Of a stretch of 64,000 bases of DNA, positions 8,082 to 19,402 are shown in pieces (the first letter of the stretch is position 1; every line of letters begins with the position of its first letter). The stretch spans positions 930,001-994,000 of the forward strand of contig JAFS01000001.1 of NCBI GenBank assembly GCA_000526255.1, written 5' to 3'. The notes beneath the pieces are model-generated. The model searched no databases. It was not told the DNA's origin and saw only the letters and a program-made list of their open reading frames with translations. The position numbers and the translations under genes are program-made. Origin of the DNA: Verrucomicrobia bacterium LP2A. Lineage in GTDB: Bacteria > Verrucomicrobiota > Verrucomicrobiia > Methylacidiphilales > Methylacidiphilaceae.

Positions 8082-9475
8082 CACGCTGCCGCACCCCCCT
8101 TCATCTCTTCAACACCCTTTCCCGCAGCCGGGAAGAGTTCCATCCGATCGCTCCTCCCAAGGTCCGGCTGTATGCCTGCGGCCCGACCGTCTATGGGCGC
8201 GCCCACATCGGGAACTTCCGGACCTTTCTCTTCGTCGACCTCCTCCGCCGGGTGCTCCGCCTCTTTGGCTTCGAACCGGAATCGGTGATGAACTATACCG
8301 ACGTCGACGACAAGACGATCGCCGCGGCAGAGGCGGCTTCCCTGCCGCTCCGCGAGCTGACGAGACGCTATATCGAGCTCTTCGAGGAGGATCTCCAGAC
8401 CCTTCACATCCTGCTTCCCGACCGGCGGCCAAAGGCGACCGACCATATCGGGCTGATGATCGCGCTCATCGAGGAGCTGCTCCGGAAGGGGCATGCCTAC
8501 GTGGGCGAGGACGGCTCGGTCTACTTTCGGATCGGCTCCTTCCCCGACTACGGAAAGCTCGCCCATCTGGATCGGGGGGGGCTCCAGCCGGGAGCCCGCA
8601 TCGCCCAGGATGAATATCTCAAGGAGAGCGTCGGCGACTTTGCGCTCTGGAAAGCCTGGAAAGCCGAGGATGGAGAGGTCGGCTGGGCCTCCCCCTGGGG
8701 GAGGGGGCGTCCCGGGTGGCATGTTGAGTGCTCCGCGATGAGCATGCACTATCTCGGAGAGGAGTTCGACATCCACTGCGGAGGCACCGATCTTATCTTT
8801 CCGCACCATGAGAACGAGATCGCCCAGAGCCGCTGTGCGACCGGAAAGAGCTTCGCCCACTTCTGGCTCCACTGCAGCCATATGCTCGTGGATGGCGAGA
8901 AGATGTCGAAATCCCTGGGCAACGTCTATTCGGTCGCCGACATCCTCGCCCAAGGCTACACCGGCCGACACCTCCGCTTCCTCTTGCTGACGGCCGCCCA
9001 CTATCGCCAGACGCTGAACTTTACGTGGGAGGGGCTTGCGGCGGCCAAGGCCGCCGTCGGACGGATCGACGACTGGCTCGTGCGCTGGCGTTCTCTTCCT
9101 CCCGAGAGGTTTGCCGCCGCCTCCTCGGAAGGAGAAGAGTTCCTGACCCGATTCTGCGCCTCCCTGGCCGATGATCTCAACCTCTCGGATGCGCTCGGCC
9201 ACTTCTTCGAATTCCTCCGCGCCACCAACCGCTCGATCGATCTGGGCGCTCCGCTACCGGACCTGCCGGAGATCTGGTGCGCCCTCGACTCGGTTCTCGG
9301 CCTTGGCGAACCAGACGACACCGTTCCGCCGCATCTGCAGGAGCTCCTCTCCCGCCGAGCGGCCGCCCGGCAGCGGCGGGACTGGAAGGAGAGCGACTCC
9401 CTGCGCGCGGCGATCAAGCAGGAGGGGTGGAGCGTTCGGGATACCGCCCAGGGACAGGAGCTGCGGAGGAGATGA
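8078..9475 (+). CDS. cysS: Cysteinyl-tRNA synthetase
   Basis: This 465-residue class I aminoacyl-tRNA synthetase charges tRNA-Cys. It has the zinc/cysteine site YACGPTVYG, the HIGH-type motif AHIGNFR, the GWHVECSAMS block with a zinc-ligand Cys, and the KMSKS motif in DGEKMSKSLGN. The length is normal for CysRS. The start overlaps the preceding stop (ATGA), and its own stop overlaps the tmk start, so it lies in a tightly coupled operon with lpd-like, tmk, holB and accB. Confidence 0.96.
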   Translation: MTRCRTPLHLFNTLSRSREEFHPIAPPKVRLYACGPTVYGRAHIGNFRTFLFVDLLRRVLRLFGFEPESVMNYTDVDDKTIAAAEAASLPLRELTRRYIELFEEDLQTLHILLPDRRPKATDHIGLMIALIEELLRKGHAYVGEDGSVYFRIGSFPDYGKLAHLDRGGLQPGARIAQDEYLKESVGDFALWKAWKAEDGEVGWASPWGRGRPGWHVECSAMSMHYLGEEFDIHCGGTDLIFPHHENEIAQSRCATGKSFAHFWLHCSHMLVDGEKMSKSLGNVYSVADILAQGYTGRHLRFLLLTAAHYRQTLNFTWEGLAAAKAAVGRIDDWLVRWRSLPPERFAAASSEGEEFLTRFCASLADDLNLSDALGHFFEFLRATNRSIDLGAPLPDLPEIWCALDSVLGLGEPDDTVPPHLQELLSRRAAARQRRDWKESDSLRAAIKQEGWSVRDTAQGQELRRR

Positions 9476-10122
9476 TGCGGCCCCATCCGCGACGACTCAT
9501 CACCTTCGAGGGGTCGGAAGGAGCTGGGAAGTCGACCCAGATCCTTCGGCTCGAAGCCCGGCTGCACGCCTTGGGACAACCGGTTCTGACGGTCCGGGAG
9601 CCGGGCGGCACCCCCCTGGGGGAACGGCTCCGCCTGCTGCTCAAAGAGGCTTCTCCGGATCTTTCCGTCTGCCCGGAATCCGAGCTCCTCCTCTTCCTGG
9701 CCGCACGGGCCCAGCTCGTCCGCGAAACGATCGAGCCCGCCCTGCGCAAAGGTTCCTGGGTTCTCGCCGACCGCTTCAGCGACTCGACCCTCGCCTATCA
9801 GGGCGGAGGCCGGGGGTTGCCTCAACCCCTCCTCCGCTCCCTCAACGAGCTCGCCTGCGCGGGCCTCACCCCGGCGGTCACCTTCGTCCTCGACATCTCT
9901 TCTTCGGAAGGACGGGCACGCATCGCCCGCCGCCACGGAGAGAGCACCAAAGCCGATCGGATCGAGGCCGAGCCGCCCGAATTCTTCGAGCGGGTCCGAG
10001 CCGCCTACCTTGACCTGGCCCGGGCTGAGCCCGATCGGGTCGTGCTCATCAACGCAGAGCGGCCCGAGGAGGAGGTTGCCGCCCAGATTTGGGAGATCGT
10101 GCGCCGTGTCTTTGGACTCTGA
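9472..10122 (+). CDS. tmk: Thymidylate kinase
   Basis: This 216-residue enzyme phosphorylates dTMP to dTDP. It shows the P-loop FEGSEGAGKSTQ (near residue 15), the DR(F/Y) nucleotide site in LADRFSDSTLAYQGGGRGL, and REPGGTPLGERLR. The ATG at 9472 overlaps the cysS stop; a second ATG follows at 9475. A GGAGGAG ribosome site sits just upstream within cysS. The gene runs into holB, as in many bacteria where tmk and holB are adjacent. Confidence 0.95.
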   Translation: MMRPHPRRLITFEGSEGAGKSTQILRLEARLHALGQPVLTVREPGGTPLGERLRLLLKEASPDLSVCPESELLLFLAARAQLVRETIEPALRKGSWVLADRFSDSTLAYQGGGRGLPQPLLRSLNELACAGLTPAVTFVLDISSSEGRARIARRHGESTKADRIEAEPPEFFERVRAAYLDLARAEPDRVVLINAERPEEEVAAQIWEIVRRVFGL

Positions 10123-11017
10123 AACCATTCTTCTCCGCCTGCGGCAGGCGTTGGCCGACGACCGGCTCGCCCACGCCTATCTTCTGCTGGGCCCAAGCTC
10201 CTCTCTGCTCGAGGCGCTCGCGTTCCGGATCGCAGCCCTTCTGCTCGGGCCCCGCCCCGAAAACCATCCCGACTTCCACCTCGCCCGGGCCGAGTCCCGG
10301 CTGCGCCGCATCCCGGTCGAACGGATGCGGGCGCTCATGGAGATGCTCGCCCTCAAGCCCTACGAGAGCCGCTTTCGGGTAGCGCTGATCTGCGATGCCG
10401 AGCGGATGTGCCTCGGAGGCGGGGAAGCGGCGAACTCTTTCCTGAAAACGCTGGAAGAGCCGCCCCAGGATGTGGTGATCTTGCTCACCAGCACCCAGCC
10501 GCAGATGCTTCTTCCTACGATCTCCTCCCGGTGCATCCCGCTCGCCGTTCGGGGCGAGCCGGCAGAAGCGGCACCGGAAGATCCACGGGAAGCCCGATTC
10601 CTCGCCGACTGGTTCGCACCGGGCCCAAGCTCCCTTCTGCGGGCTTTTCGACGCGCCGCTCTTCTGGAAAGCACGTTGCTCGAGATCCGCAAGGAGATCG
10701 AATCCGAAATGGGCGAGGAGGACGAAAACGAACCCGAGGAGGTTCGCGCCGCCCTCGTCGAGTCGGCGGTCGATCTCCTGCGCGAGCGGCTTCTCGCCAA
10801 GCTCGAGGAAGCCTATGCGAAAGAGGCCAGCGCGGAGCGCGAGGGGCCTCCCGGGCGGGAGATCCGCATCCTCGAGGAGCTCTTGCGAGACCTCCGCGGG
10901 GGGCTCGATCCGGGACTCGCGTACGCCCGAGCTTGCCTCGAGATCGAGGAGTCGATCAAGATGAGCGGGTTCGACGCCAAGGAACCTTCATGGAAACCAA
11001 AGAAATTGCCGAGTTGA
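10106..11017 (+). CDS. holB: DNA polymerase III delta' subunit
   Basis: This 303-residue protein is the clamp-loader delta' subunit. It has the AAA+-like N-terminus LAHAYLLLGP, the region around the SRC motif seen here as ISSRCIPL, and the family signature ANSFLKTLEEPPQDVVILL. The usual zinc-binding cysteine group is absent, and the P-loop is degenerate, as expected for a non-ATPase delta'. The GTG at 10106, inside the end of tmk, gives the right N-terminus; no ATG fits. The end overlaps the start of accB by 28 bases. Confidence 0.85.
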   Translation: MSLDSETILLRLRQALADDRLAHAYLLLGPSSSLLEALAFRIAALLLGPRPENHPDFHLARAESRLRRIPVERMRALMEMLALKPYESRFRVALICDAERMCLGGGEAANSFLKTLEEPPQDVVILLTSTQPQMLLPTISSRCIPLAVRGEPAEAAPEDPREARFLADWFAPGPSSLLRAFRRAALLESTLLEIRKEIESEMGEEDENEPEEVRAALVESAVDLLRERLLAKLEEAYAKEASAEREGPPGREIRILEELLRDLRGGLDPGLAYARACLEIEESIKMSGFDAKEPSWKPKKLPS

Positions 11018-11439
11018 TCGAGTTGATGGCCAAGGGAAACCTCTCGGAGATCGAGGTGGAGCGTGAGGGATTCCGCCTGCGTCTCCGGAAGGAACCCCCT
11101 CTGGTTGCGGCCCACCCCCACATGGTCTACGCCTCTCCCACCTCGATCGTGGCGTCCGAAAAGCCCAAGGAGCTGGCCGGTCCCTCGGCTGAATCTTCCC
11201 GGGAGATCCGCTCCCCGATGGTCGGGGTCTTCTACCGCTCCCCCTCCCCCGACTCGGCCGCCTACGTCGAAGTCGGCCAGGAGGTGAATGAAAACACGGT
11301 CGTCTGCATCATCGAGGCGATGAAAGTCATGAACGAGATCAAGGCCGAAGCACGCGGCATCATCACCGAGGTCCTCGCCGAGAACGGGAAGGCCGTCGAC
11401 TTCGACCGTCCCCTCTTCCGGATCCGCCCTCTCCCCTGA
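10990..11439 (+). CDS. accB: Biotin carboxyl carrier protein of acetyl-CoA carboxylase
   Basis: This 149-residue protein carries the biotin used by acetyl-CoA carboxylase in the first step of fatty-acid synthesis. The C-terminal biotinyl domain has the motif CIIEAMKVMNEI, whose lysine is biotinylated. An N-terminal helix (IAELIELMAKGNLSEIEVER) and a linker precede it, giving the normal BCCP layout. The ATG at 10990 lies inside holB. The usual partner accC does not follow; instead there is a hydrolase gene after a 72-base gap. Confidence 0.93.
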   Translation: METKEIAELIELMAKGNLSEIEVEREGFRLRLRKEPPLVAAHPHMVYASPTSIVASEKPKELAGPSAESSREIRSPMVGVFYRSPSPDSAAYVEVGQEVNENTVVCIIEAMKVMNEIKAEARGIITEVLAENGKAVDFDRPLFRIRPLP

Positions 11440-11511
11440 CCTTGTCCCGACCCGGCCGCTTGCCTTTCGTTGCGCGCTGAGCGAGTCTTGTTCGTGCTCG
11501 AGGGAGACGCG

Positions 11512-12504
11512 ATGCGCAAAAGGGAGGATGCGGCGGAATCCCTCGCCCCCCCGCTTGTGTCCGAACCACGAAAACCATTCTCCCCAGGACCTGCGCCCGG
11601 CAGGCGAAAGCTTTTGCTGGCCGGAGTCGCGATCCTCGGACTGCTGACTGTCCTTCTCTCCGGGCTCAAATGGTATGTCGACTCCCTCGCCCGGGTTGCG
11701 GTCACCGTTCCGCCCCACAGCTTCCTGAGCATTGACCCTGGCCTGGCCGGCATCCCCTACGAGGACTGGACGACGACGAGCGAAGACGGGATCAAGCTCG
11801 CGGCCTGGTTCATCCCCTCCGACCGGAGCTCTTCCAAGCCTCCGCTCATCGTGGTCCACGGCCTCGGCGCAAGCAAGGAGTTCCAGATCAACTATATCGT
11901 CTTAGGCCACACGCTCGGTTTCCCCGTGTTGGCCATCGACCTCCGGGGCCACGGGAAGAGCGAGAGGACCATCACCACCCTCGGGTGGAAGGAGCCCCTC
12001 GATCTCAAGGCTTGGACGGATCAGTTGGAACGCAAGGGGCTCTCGCACCCCCTGGTGTGGGGAACCTCGCTTGGTGCCGTGACGGCCTTGCGTTTTGCTT
12101 CCGAGGATCCACGGGCCGGCGGGGTGGTCGCGGACGCCCCCTTCGACAACCTCCGCAACTCGATGGCCGTCCATGCCCGGCTCTTCTTCGGCCTCCCCGC
12201 CTTCCCCTTCGTCGACCTCGTCTCCTGGGAGCTCGAGCGCCACTACTCCCTCGACCCAGGCAAGGTCGATTGCGTCGAAGCGGCGCAGAACATCCATGTG
12301 CCGATCCTCGTCATTGCGGCCGAGGAAGATCGGAGGATGCCGATCCCCGTCGTGCAAAAAATCTACGATGCCGCCTCCGAGCCGAAGAAGTGGTGGGTGA
12401 TTCCCCACGCTTCTCACGAGGAGCGGACCTTTGCCCCCGACTTCCGCCACGTGGTGGGGGACTTCCTCGACTTCGCGGCCGCCTATCCGGCGGCGAAGCG
12501 TTGA
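11512..12504 (+). CDS. Membrane-anchored alpha/beta hydrolase
   Basis: This 330-residue protein has one N-terminal transmembrane helix (around residues 30-55, LLLAGVAILGLLTVLLSGL) and then an alpha/beta hydrolase domain. The oxyanion region is VVHGLGASKE, the nucleophile elbow is GTSLGAV, an acidic residue lies in AAEEDRRMP, and the catalytic His is probably in HASHEE. It resembles bacterial BAAT/DUF-type serine hydrolases that face the periplasm. I chose the ATG at 11512 because AGGGAG lies 5 bases upstream; a longer frame from a TTG at 11470 is less likely. Substrate unknown. Confidence 0.8.
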   Translation: MRKREDAAESLAPPLVSEPRKPFSPGPAPGRRKLLLAGVAILGLLTVLLSGLKWYVDSLARVAVTVPPHSFLSIDPGLAGIPYEDWTTTSEDGIKLAAWFIPSDRSSSKPPLIVVHGLGASKEFQINYIVLGHTLGFPVLAIDLRGHGKSERTITTLGWKEPLDLKAWTDQLERKGLSHPLVWGTSLGAVTALRFASEDPRAGGVVADAPFDNLRNSMAVHARLFFGLPAFPFVDLVSWELERHYSLDPGKVDCVEAAQNIHVPILVIAAEEDRRMPIPVVQKIYDAASEPKKWWVIPHASHEERTFAPDFRHVVGDFLDFAAAYPAAKR

Positions 12505-12655
12505 CCGGCAGGCGGTCGAACCACGCGAGCCCTTCGTGGCGGGCGAGGCACTCCTTGCTGGAAGCGATCCGTGTCGCGGGATCGCACCAGTTCCAGCAGA
12601 CTCCTATCCTTGCCCGCCATGGCAACCTTCCCCTATCCTTCGCTGCGGAGCCGCC

Positions 12656-13861
12656 ATGAACCGCCGCCAGTTCCTGCGCCTCGCCACGGCCGCTGCGCTG
12701 CCCGCACTCTCGCTCCGAGGCCGGCTCTTCGCCGCGAGCGCCGACTCGCCACGCCTCTTGTTCGTCTTCCTGCGCGGCGGCTACGATTGCAACCACCTGC
12801 TCGTACCCTATGCGAGCGACTTCTACTACGAGGCACGCCCGACCCTCGCTCTCCCCCGCCCGGGAGCGGGCGATCCGAATGCCACCATTCCGCTCGACGC
12901 CGATTGGGGACTCAATCCGGCGCTGCGCGATTCGCTCTTTTCGCTGTGGGAGAGCAAGCAGGTCGCCTTCATCCCCTTCGCTGGCACGGACGACATCTCC
13001 CGCAGCCACTTCGAGACACAGGACCGGATCGAGTGCGGGGAGCCGGGCGAGTCAAGCGGTGATTACCGCTCCGGCTTCCTCGCCCGCCTGTCGAACGTCC
13101 TGACCGGCGTCTCCCCCATCGCGTTCACCGACAACCTGCCCTTAAGCTTCCGCGGGAGCGTGCACGACGTGCCGAACCTTTCTCTCAAGGGAGATCCCAA
13201 GGCGCGCTTCGACGAGCGCCAGTCGTCCATCCTATCCGACATGTACCAGGGCACTCCCTTGGCCGCAGCCGCCCGGGAAGGCCTGGCTTTGCGCCGTTCC
13301 GCATCCGCAGATTGGCAACGCCTCGACGAGGAGATGGCCCAGGCCGGCCGCGATGCCCTCAACACGCACCATTTTGCGACCGAGGGACGACGCATCGCCG
13401 CGTTGATGCGCGACCGCTACCGCCTGGGCTTCGTGGACGTCAGCGGCTGGGACACCCACGTCAATCAGGGTGGTGCCAGCGGGCCACTCTCCACCAACCT
13501 GCGCAACCTCGGCGAGGGGCTGACCGCCTTCGCCCGTGAGCTCGGCGAAGGCTGGCGCGACACCGTCGTCGTGGTCGTCTCGGAGTTCGGCCGGACCTTC
13601 CGCGAGAATGGCGACAAGGGCACCGATCACGGGCATGGAACGGTGCACTGGGTGCTTGGCGGGCGAGTCTGCGGCGGGCGCATCGCCGGGGAGCAGGTGG
13701 CCGTGAATGAAGCCTCTCTCTTCCAGAATCGCGACTACCCTGTCCTCAACCACTATCGCAACGTCTACGCCGGCCTATTCGGGCGACTCTGGGGATTACG
13801 GTCGAGCCAGGTCCAGACCGTCTTCCCACGTTCCCGGCCGATCGACCTGGGACTAGTCTGA
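12656..13861 (+). CDS. DUF1501 family protein with Tat signal
   Basis: This 401-residue protein starts with a twin-arginine export signal (MNRRQFLRLATAAALPAL), followed by the DUF1501 core: LLFVFLRGGYDCNHLLVPY, then SRSHFETQDRIE, and late VVVVSEFGRTFRENGDKGTDHGHG. DUF1501 proteins belong to the alkaline phosphatase/sulfatase fold and are almost always next to a DUF1800 gene, as here. They are exported folded, probably to the periplasm. Function is unknown. The next gene starts 4 bases after the stop. Confidence 0.88.
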   Translation: MNRRQFLRLATAAALPALSLRGRLFAASADSPRLLFVFLRGGYDCNHLLVPYASDFYYEARPTLALPRPGAGDPNATIPLDADWGLNPALRDSLFSLWESKQVAFIPFAGTDDISRSHFETQDRIECGEPGESSGDYRSGFLARLSNVLTGVSPIAFTDNLPLSFRGSVHDVPNLSLKGDPKARFDERQSSILSDMYQGTPLAAAAREGLALRRSASADWQRLDEEMAQAGRDALNTHHFATEGRRIAALMRDRYRLGFVDVSGWDTHVNQGGASGPLSTNLRNLGEGLTAFARELGEGWRDTVVVVVSEFGRTFRENGDKGTDHGHGTVHWVLGGRVCGGRIAGEQVAVNEASLFQNRDYPVLNHYRNVYAGLFGRLWGLRSSQVQTVFPRSRPIDLGLV

Positions 13862-13865
13862 GCCC

Positions 13866-15390
13866 ATGCGGAGTCCCATCCGTCTCCTCCCCGCCTTCGC
13901 TCTGGCCCTCTTGCTCCCCTCTCGCACCTTCGCGGACGGCGGCTTGCTCGCGCCCGGTGACCTCGCCTGGTTGCGGCGGGACGGCTTCGGCCTTGACACC
14001 GTTGCCATCGACTCCTGCCGCGGCATGGGACGCCGACAGATGCTTGAGCTCCAGCTGCAGGACCGCATGCCGGGATCGCTGCCCCAGGCCGTCGCCGACC
14101 AGCTCGCCAGCAACCCGGCGCTGACCACCCGTGCGAGCGAGGCATTGGCCCAGTGGCATCAAGCGCAGGAACGCATTCGATCGATGCCCGAGGGGGAAGC
14201 CAGGAGTGCCGCGCGCAACGAGCTCCAGCGGCAAGGCAACCAATGGGTGCAGCAGGCGCGCGCCGCCGAGCTGCTTCAGGCCATCTACGGACCCAACCAG
14301 CTCAAGGAGCAGATGGTCTGGTTCTGGCTCAACCACTTCAGCGTATACGCTCCGAAGGGACGGATTCGATGGGAAGTTGGCGACTACGCGGAGCACGTGA
14401 TCCGTCCGCGCGCCCTGGGCAAGTTTCGGGAGCTTGTCCTGGCCACGCTCAAAAGCCCGGCCATGCTCGAGTACCTCGACAACGTCCAGAACGCCAAGGG
14501 TCACGTGAACGAGAACTACGCCCGGGAGCTGGTCGAGCTACACACCCTCGGCGTGGATGGCGGCTATACCCAGCAGGATGTGCAGCAGCTGGCGTTGATC
14601 CTGACCGGTGTCGGCATCGCGCCGCTTGACGGCCTTCCACGCCCCATAGCCCCCGCCCTCGCTCCGCGACTCGTGCGCGAGGGCCTCTTCGAGTTCAACC
14701 CCAACCGCCACGACTTCAGCGACAAGGTGCTCCTTGGCCACTCGATCCGGGGCAGAGGCTTCCCCGAGGTAGAGGAGGCCGTGGACTGGATCGTGCAGCA
14801 ACCCGCCTGTGGGCGCTTCCTCTCGCGCAAGCTGGCCGAGTACTTCGTCGGCGACCAGCCTCCGGCCGCCTTGGTGGAACGGATGGCGCTCGCCTTTCGC
14901 AAGAGCGAGGGCGACATCGCCGAAGTGCTGCGCACCCTCTTCGACTCGAGCGAGCTCGTCGCCGGCGCCGGCGGCAAGTTCAAGGATCCCTTTCAGCTCA
15001 TCATTTCGGCGATGCGCTTGGCCTACGATGGCCGCCCCATCTACAACCCACGGCCGCTGATCCACTTGGCTCGAGATGCTCGGCGAGCCGCTCCTCGGCC
15101 GCATTACCCCCGACGGCTGGCCGCTCGACGGGGCGAGCTGGTCGAGCTCTGGCCAGCTCGAGGCCCGCTTTGCGGTCGCCCGAGCCATCGGGAACGGCAA
15201 TCCGCAGCTCTTCCTCCCGGAAGGCTCGACGCAGCGGATGCCAGGGTTTCCCTTGCTCACCTCCCCTCTCTATTACGCAGCCTTCGAGCCATACCTGTCC
15301 GCGGCCACTCGCAACGGCCTGGCCCAGGCGCAGTCGCAAGGCGAATGGAATGGCCTGCTGCTCTCTTCGCCCGATCTCGCCTACCGCTAG
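13866..15390 (+). pseudogene. DUF1800 family protein, interrupted by a +1 frameshift
   Basis: The frame starts with a signal peptide (RLLPAFALALLLPSRTFA) and a DUF1800 domain with VWFWLNHFSVY, ENYARELVELHTLGVDGGY and [11 protein letters not shown]. After residue 399 (LIH) the frame turns to low-complexity Arg/Pro-rich sequence. Removing one T at 15066-15067 restores [20 protein letters not shown], the expected DUF1800 C-terminus, which then runs to a TAG at 15388-15390 (507 residues in all). This is either a real recent frameshift or a sequencing error. The unshifted frame continues to 15602. The gene forms a pair with the DUF1501 gene. Function of the family is unknown. Confidence 0.85.
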
Positions 15391-15598
15391 CCTCATCCGC
15401 TCGATTCCCAAGCATGCTCCTCGCCCGCAGCCGCGGGATCGGCGTCCACAGGCCAAGAGGAGCTCGTGCCTCGGCGGGCGGTCGTTGGCACGCGAGAACC
15501 CGAGAGAGTCGAACCGCAGGTCCGTGGCAGCTTCCTTGCCCGGGCACAACCGATTCCTTGGCGGTTGCCTTTTTCCTTATTTCCACAATATTGGAAGC

Positions 15599-16390
15599 AT
15601 GAAGCCAAATGAGACCGTCCGAGATGCCGTGCGCCAAGTCTACGCGCAGGTGGCGGAGAGCGCCCGAGGGTGTTGCGGGAAACCGGCGGTTGAACCCACG
15701 GCAGCCCAGGCTTTGGGCTATTCCCCCGAAGAGCTCGCGTCCGTTCCGAAAGATGCCGAAATGGGCCTGGGCTGCGGGAATCCCCAGGCCATCGCGGCGC
15801 TCCAGGCGGGAGAGACCGTGCTCGATCTCGGGAGCGGTGGCGGCTTCGACTGCTTTCTGGCAGCCCGCCAAGTAGGCAAAAGCGGCAAGGTGATCGGGGT
15901 GGACATGACTCCGGAGATGGTGGCCCGCGCGTGCGCCAATGCCCTCCGTGGCGATTACCCGAATGTCGAATTCCGGCTCGGAGAGATCGAGCGCCTGCCG
16001 GTCGCGGACAGCTCGGTCGATGTGATCCTTTCCAACTGCGTCATCAATCTTTCCCCCGAGAAACAGAAGGTCTTCGCCGAGGCTTTCCGAGTCCTGAAGC
16101 CAGGCGGCCGGCTGGCGATTTCCGACGTGGTCGCGATCGCTCCCATCTCCGAAGCGATGAAGAAGGATGCAGCGCTCCACGCCTGCTGTATCGCCGGGGC
16201 GGCCTCCGTCGCCGAGATCGAGGAGGCCCTCGCCGCTGCGGGCTTCGAAGCGATCCGCGTGGAGCCCAAGCCGGAGAGCCGGGAGTTCATCCGCCACTGG
16301 GCTTCCGGACTGAGCGTCGAGGACTACGTGGTATCGGCCACCATCGAAGCCCGGAAGCCAGCACCGGTGCACGAAGTCCTTCTCCCGTAA
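15599..16390 (+). CDS. arsM: Arsenite S-adenosylmethionine methyltransferase
   Basis: This 263-residue protein methylates As(III) with SAM, giving volatile or less retained methylarsenicals. The SAM site is [20 protein letters not shown]. Cysteines expected for As(III) binding are present: a CC pair near residue 22, C in GLGCGNP near residue 60, C in [13 protein letters not shown], and a CC pair in [10 protein letters not shown]. The sequence after the SAM site ([20 protein letters not shown]) is typical of ArsM. The ATG at 15599 is the natural start; an A/T-rich stretch (TTTTCCTTATTTCC) precedes it. No arsR, arsB or arsC is nearby; instead the mer operon follows convergently. Confidence 0.9.
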   Translation: MKPNETVRDAVRQVYAQVAESARGCCGKPAVEPTAAQALGYSPEELASVPKDAEMGLGCGNPQAIAALQAGETVLDLGSGGGFDCFLAARQVGKSGKVIGVDMTPEMVARACANALRGDYPNVEFRLGEIERLPVADSSVDVILSNCVINLSPEKQKVFAEAFRVLKPGGRLAISDVVAIAPISEAMKKDAALHACCIAGAASVAEIEEALAAAGFEAIRVEPKPESREFIRHWASGLSVEDYVVSATIEARKPAPVHEVLLP

Positions 16391-16458
16391 GCGGCCGCTG
16401 CCATGCCGCAGCTTCGCACCTCCGACCGATCGTGAGAGCCACTCGGTCATTATCCTCT

Positions 16459-16737
16459 TCAGCGGCTCCGGTGCCGGAACGCCTGGGTGGCCCGCGCCAG
16501 CGACAGCAAGAACAATCCGGTGAGCACGATGGCCGCGATGCGCCAATGGTCGCTCAGGAAGGCCCCCACCGTCGTGCCGGCGAGCACAATCGCAAGAATG
16601 CCCAGATGGCAGGGGCAGGTCAGCGCGGCAACCAAACCCCACGCATAGCCGCGCCAATGGGGTGCTTTTTGGGGTTCGATGCCTTGAGGGCTCTCCCTGA
16701 TTCCCTTCTGTCCCTCGCCACAGTCTTGCACTCGCAA
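16459..16737 (-). CDS. merE: Mercury transporter MerE
   Basis: This small membrane protein has two predicted helices and the mercury-binding motif LTCPCHLGILAIVLAGTTVG, followed by FLSDHWRIAAIVLTGLFLLS, which match MerE closely. MerE brings inorganic and organic mercury across the inner membrane. The frame as drawn begins with a TTG at 16737 (92 residues); a GTG at 16731 or a later start is possible, as MerE is usually about 78 residues. It lies 139 bases downstream of merA on the same strand and is the last gene of the mer operon. Confidence 0.82.
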   Translation of the reverse strand: MRVQDCGEGQKGIRESPQGIEPQKAPHWRGYAWGLVAALTCPCHLGILAIVLAGTTVGAFLSDHWRIAAIVLTGLFLLSLARATQAFRHRSR

Positions 16738-16876
16738 TCACCGCCTTCTTGATGACTCACCGGCTTCTTGATCGAGTCGCGCACCAGAAAACAGCCCATC
16801 GCCTGGCCGTTGCGATCGCCTTCCCGAGCTTGTTTGATGCCGGAAAGGCGCTCAGCGCGATCCTCCTTCTCCATCG

Positions 16877-18676
<1,800 letters not shown>

Positions 18677-18952
18677 TCACGGCTTGACGCTCGAGGGATA
18701 GCCCGCATCCTTGGTCGCCTTGGTGAGCTTTTCCACGCTGGTCTTGGTGTCATCGAAGGTGACGACCACTTCCCGCTTCTTAGACGCCACGTCGATCCGG
18801 CTCACCCCCTCGACCTTGGAGAGCGCCTTCTTGACCGTGATCGGGCAGGCGGCGCAGGTCATGCCGGGTACGAAGAGCGTCACGGTTTGGGTTGCGGCCC
18901 ACACGGGGGCAACGACGGCACTCAGGGCGATAGCAATCAGTAGTTTCTTCAT
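18677..18952 (-). CDS. merP: Periplasmic mercury-binding protein MerP
   Basis: This 91-residue protein has a signal peptide (MKKLLIAIALSAVVAPVWA) and one HMA domain with GMTCAACPITVKKAL. It binds Hg(II) in the periplasm through the two cysteines and passes it to MerT. It follows merT after 13 bases and precedes merA by about 100 bases. Confidence 0.95.
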   Translation of the reverse strand: MKKLLIAIALSAVVAPVWAATQTVTLFVPGMTCAACPITVKKALSKVEGVSRIDVASKKREVVVTFDDTKTSVEKLTKATKDAGYPSSVKP

Positions 18953-18965
18953 GGCAAGCTCCCGA

Positions 18966-19331
18966 TCAGTAGAAGAGTGGCAATACGTAGGGAAAAACGA
19001 GCGCGACCACGACCAGCGCGGCTACGACCCAGAAGATCCACTTGTAGGCGGTCCGAACGCGAGGAACCGCGCAGACCTCGCCCTCCTTGCAGGCGCTCGT
19101 CCGCCGGAAGATGCTTCGCCAAGCGAAGAAGAGCGAGACCAGCGCCGCGAAGATGAAGATTGGCCGGTAGGGCTCAAGCACGGTCAAATTGCCGATCCAG
19201 GCGCCGCTCAAGCCCAGGGCGACCAAGACCAAGGGCCCCAGGCAGCAGCTCAAGGCGAGGATGGCGGCCAAGCCCCCGGCGAGAAGAGCGCCCAGCCTGT
19301 TTTGCGATTGGATCTTTTGCGATTCCGACAT
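18966..19331 (-). CDS. merT: Mercuric transport protein MerT
   Basis: This 121-residue inner-membrane protein has three hydrophobic helices. The first carries the cysteine pair in LALSCCLGPLVLVALG, and the loop between helices 2 and 3 carries CKEGEVC, as in MerT. It moves Hg(II) from MerP into the cell for MerA. It is the first gene of the mer operon and starts 35 bases after one copy of the MerR operator/promoter. Its first residues (MSESQK) recur in a second small frame at 19682. Confidence 0.93.
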   Translation of the reverse strand: MSESQKIQSQNRLGALLAGGLAAILALSCCLGPLVLVALGLSGAWIGNLTVLEPYRPIFIFAALVSLFFAWRSIFRRTSACKEGEVCAVPRVRTAYKWIFWVVAALVVVALVFPYVLPLFY

Positions 19332-19365
19332 GCGCTTCTCCTTTCAAGGTTTCGCTCGACGCTAT

Positions 19366-19396
19366 AACGTACCTCCGTAGTGAAGTACGGAGTCAA
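19366..19396 (-). promoter_or_regulatory. mer promoter/operator, copy 1 (drives merT)
   Basis: On the minus strand: -35 TTGACT (19391-19396), a 19-bp spacer (19372-19390) and -10 TACGTT (19366-19371). The spacer contains the dyad CCGTA-N6-TACGG. The unusually long 19-bp spacer is the hallmark of MerR-controlled promoters, which MerR untwists when Hg(II) binds. It is followed by merT. Confidence 0.85.
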
Positions 19397-19402
19397 AGCG
19401 AA

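Noticed and set aside
15391-15602. Out-of-frame tail of the DUF1800 reading frame
   Set aside because: Low-complexity Arg/Ala/Pro sequence without family similarity; the conserved C-terminus is in the +1 frame and ends at 15390.
16620-16874. 84-residue minus-strand frame between merA and merE
   Set aside because: It starts just after merA and contains a Cys pair (GDCECK), but its 3' part overlaps the conserved MerE frame and no family is recognised. It could be a decayed mer accessory gene.
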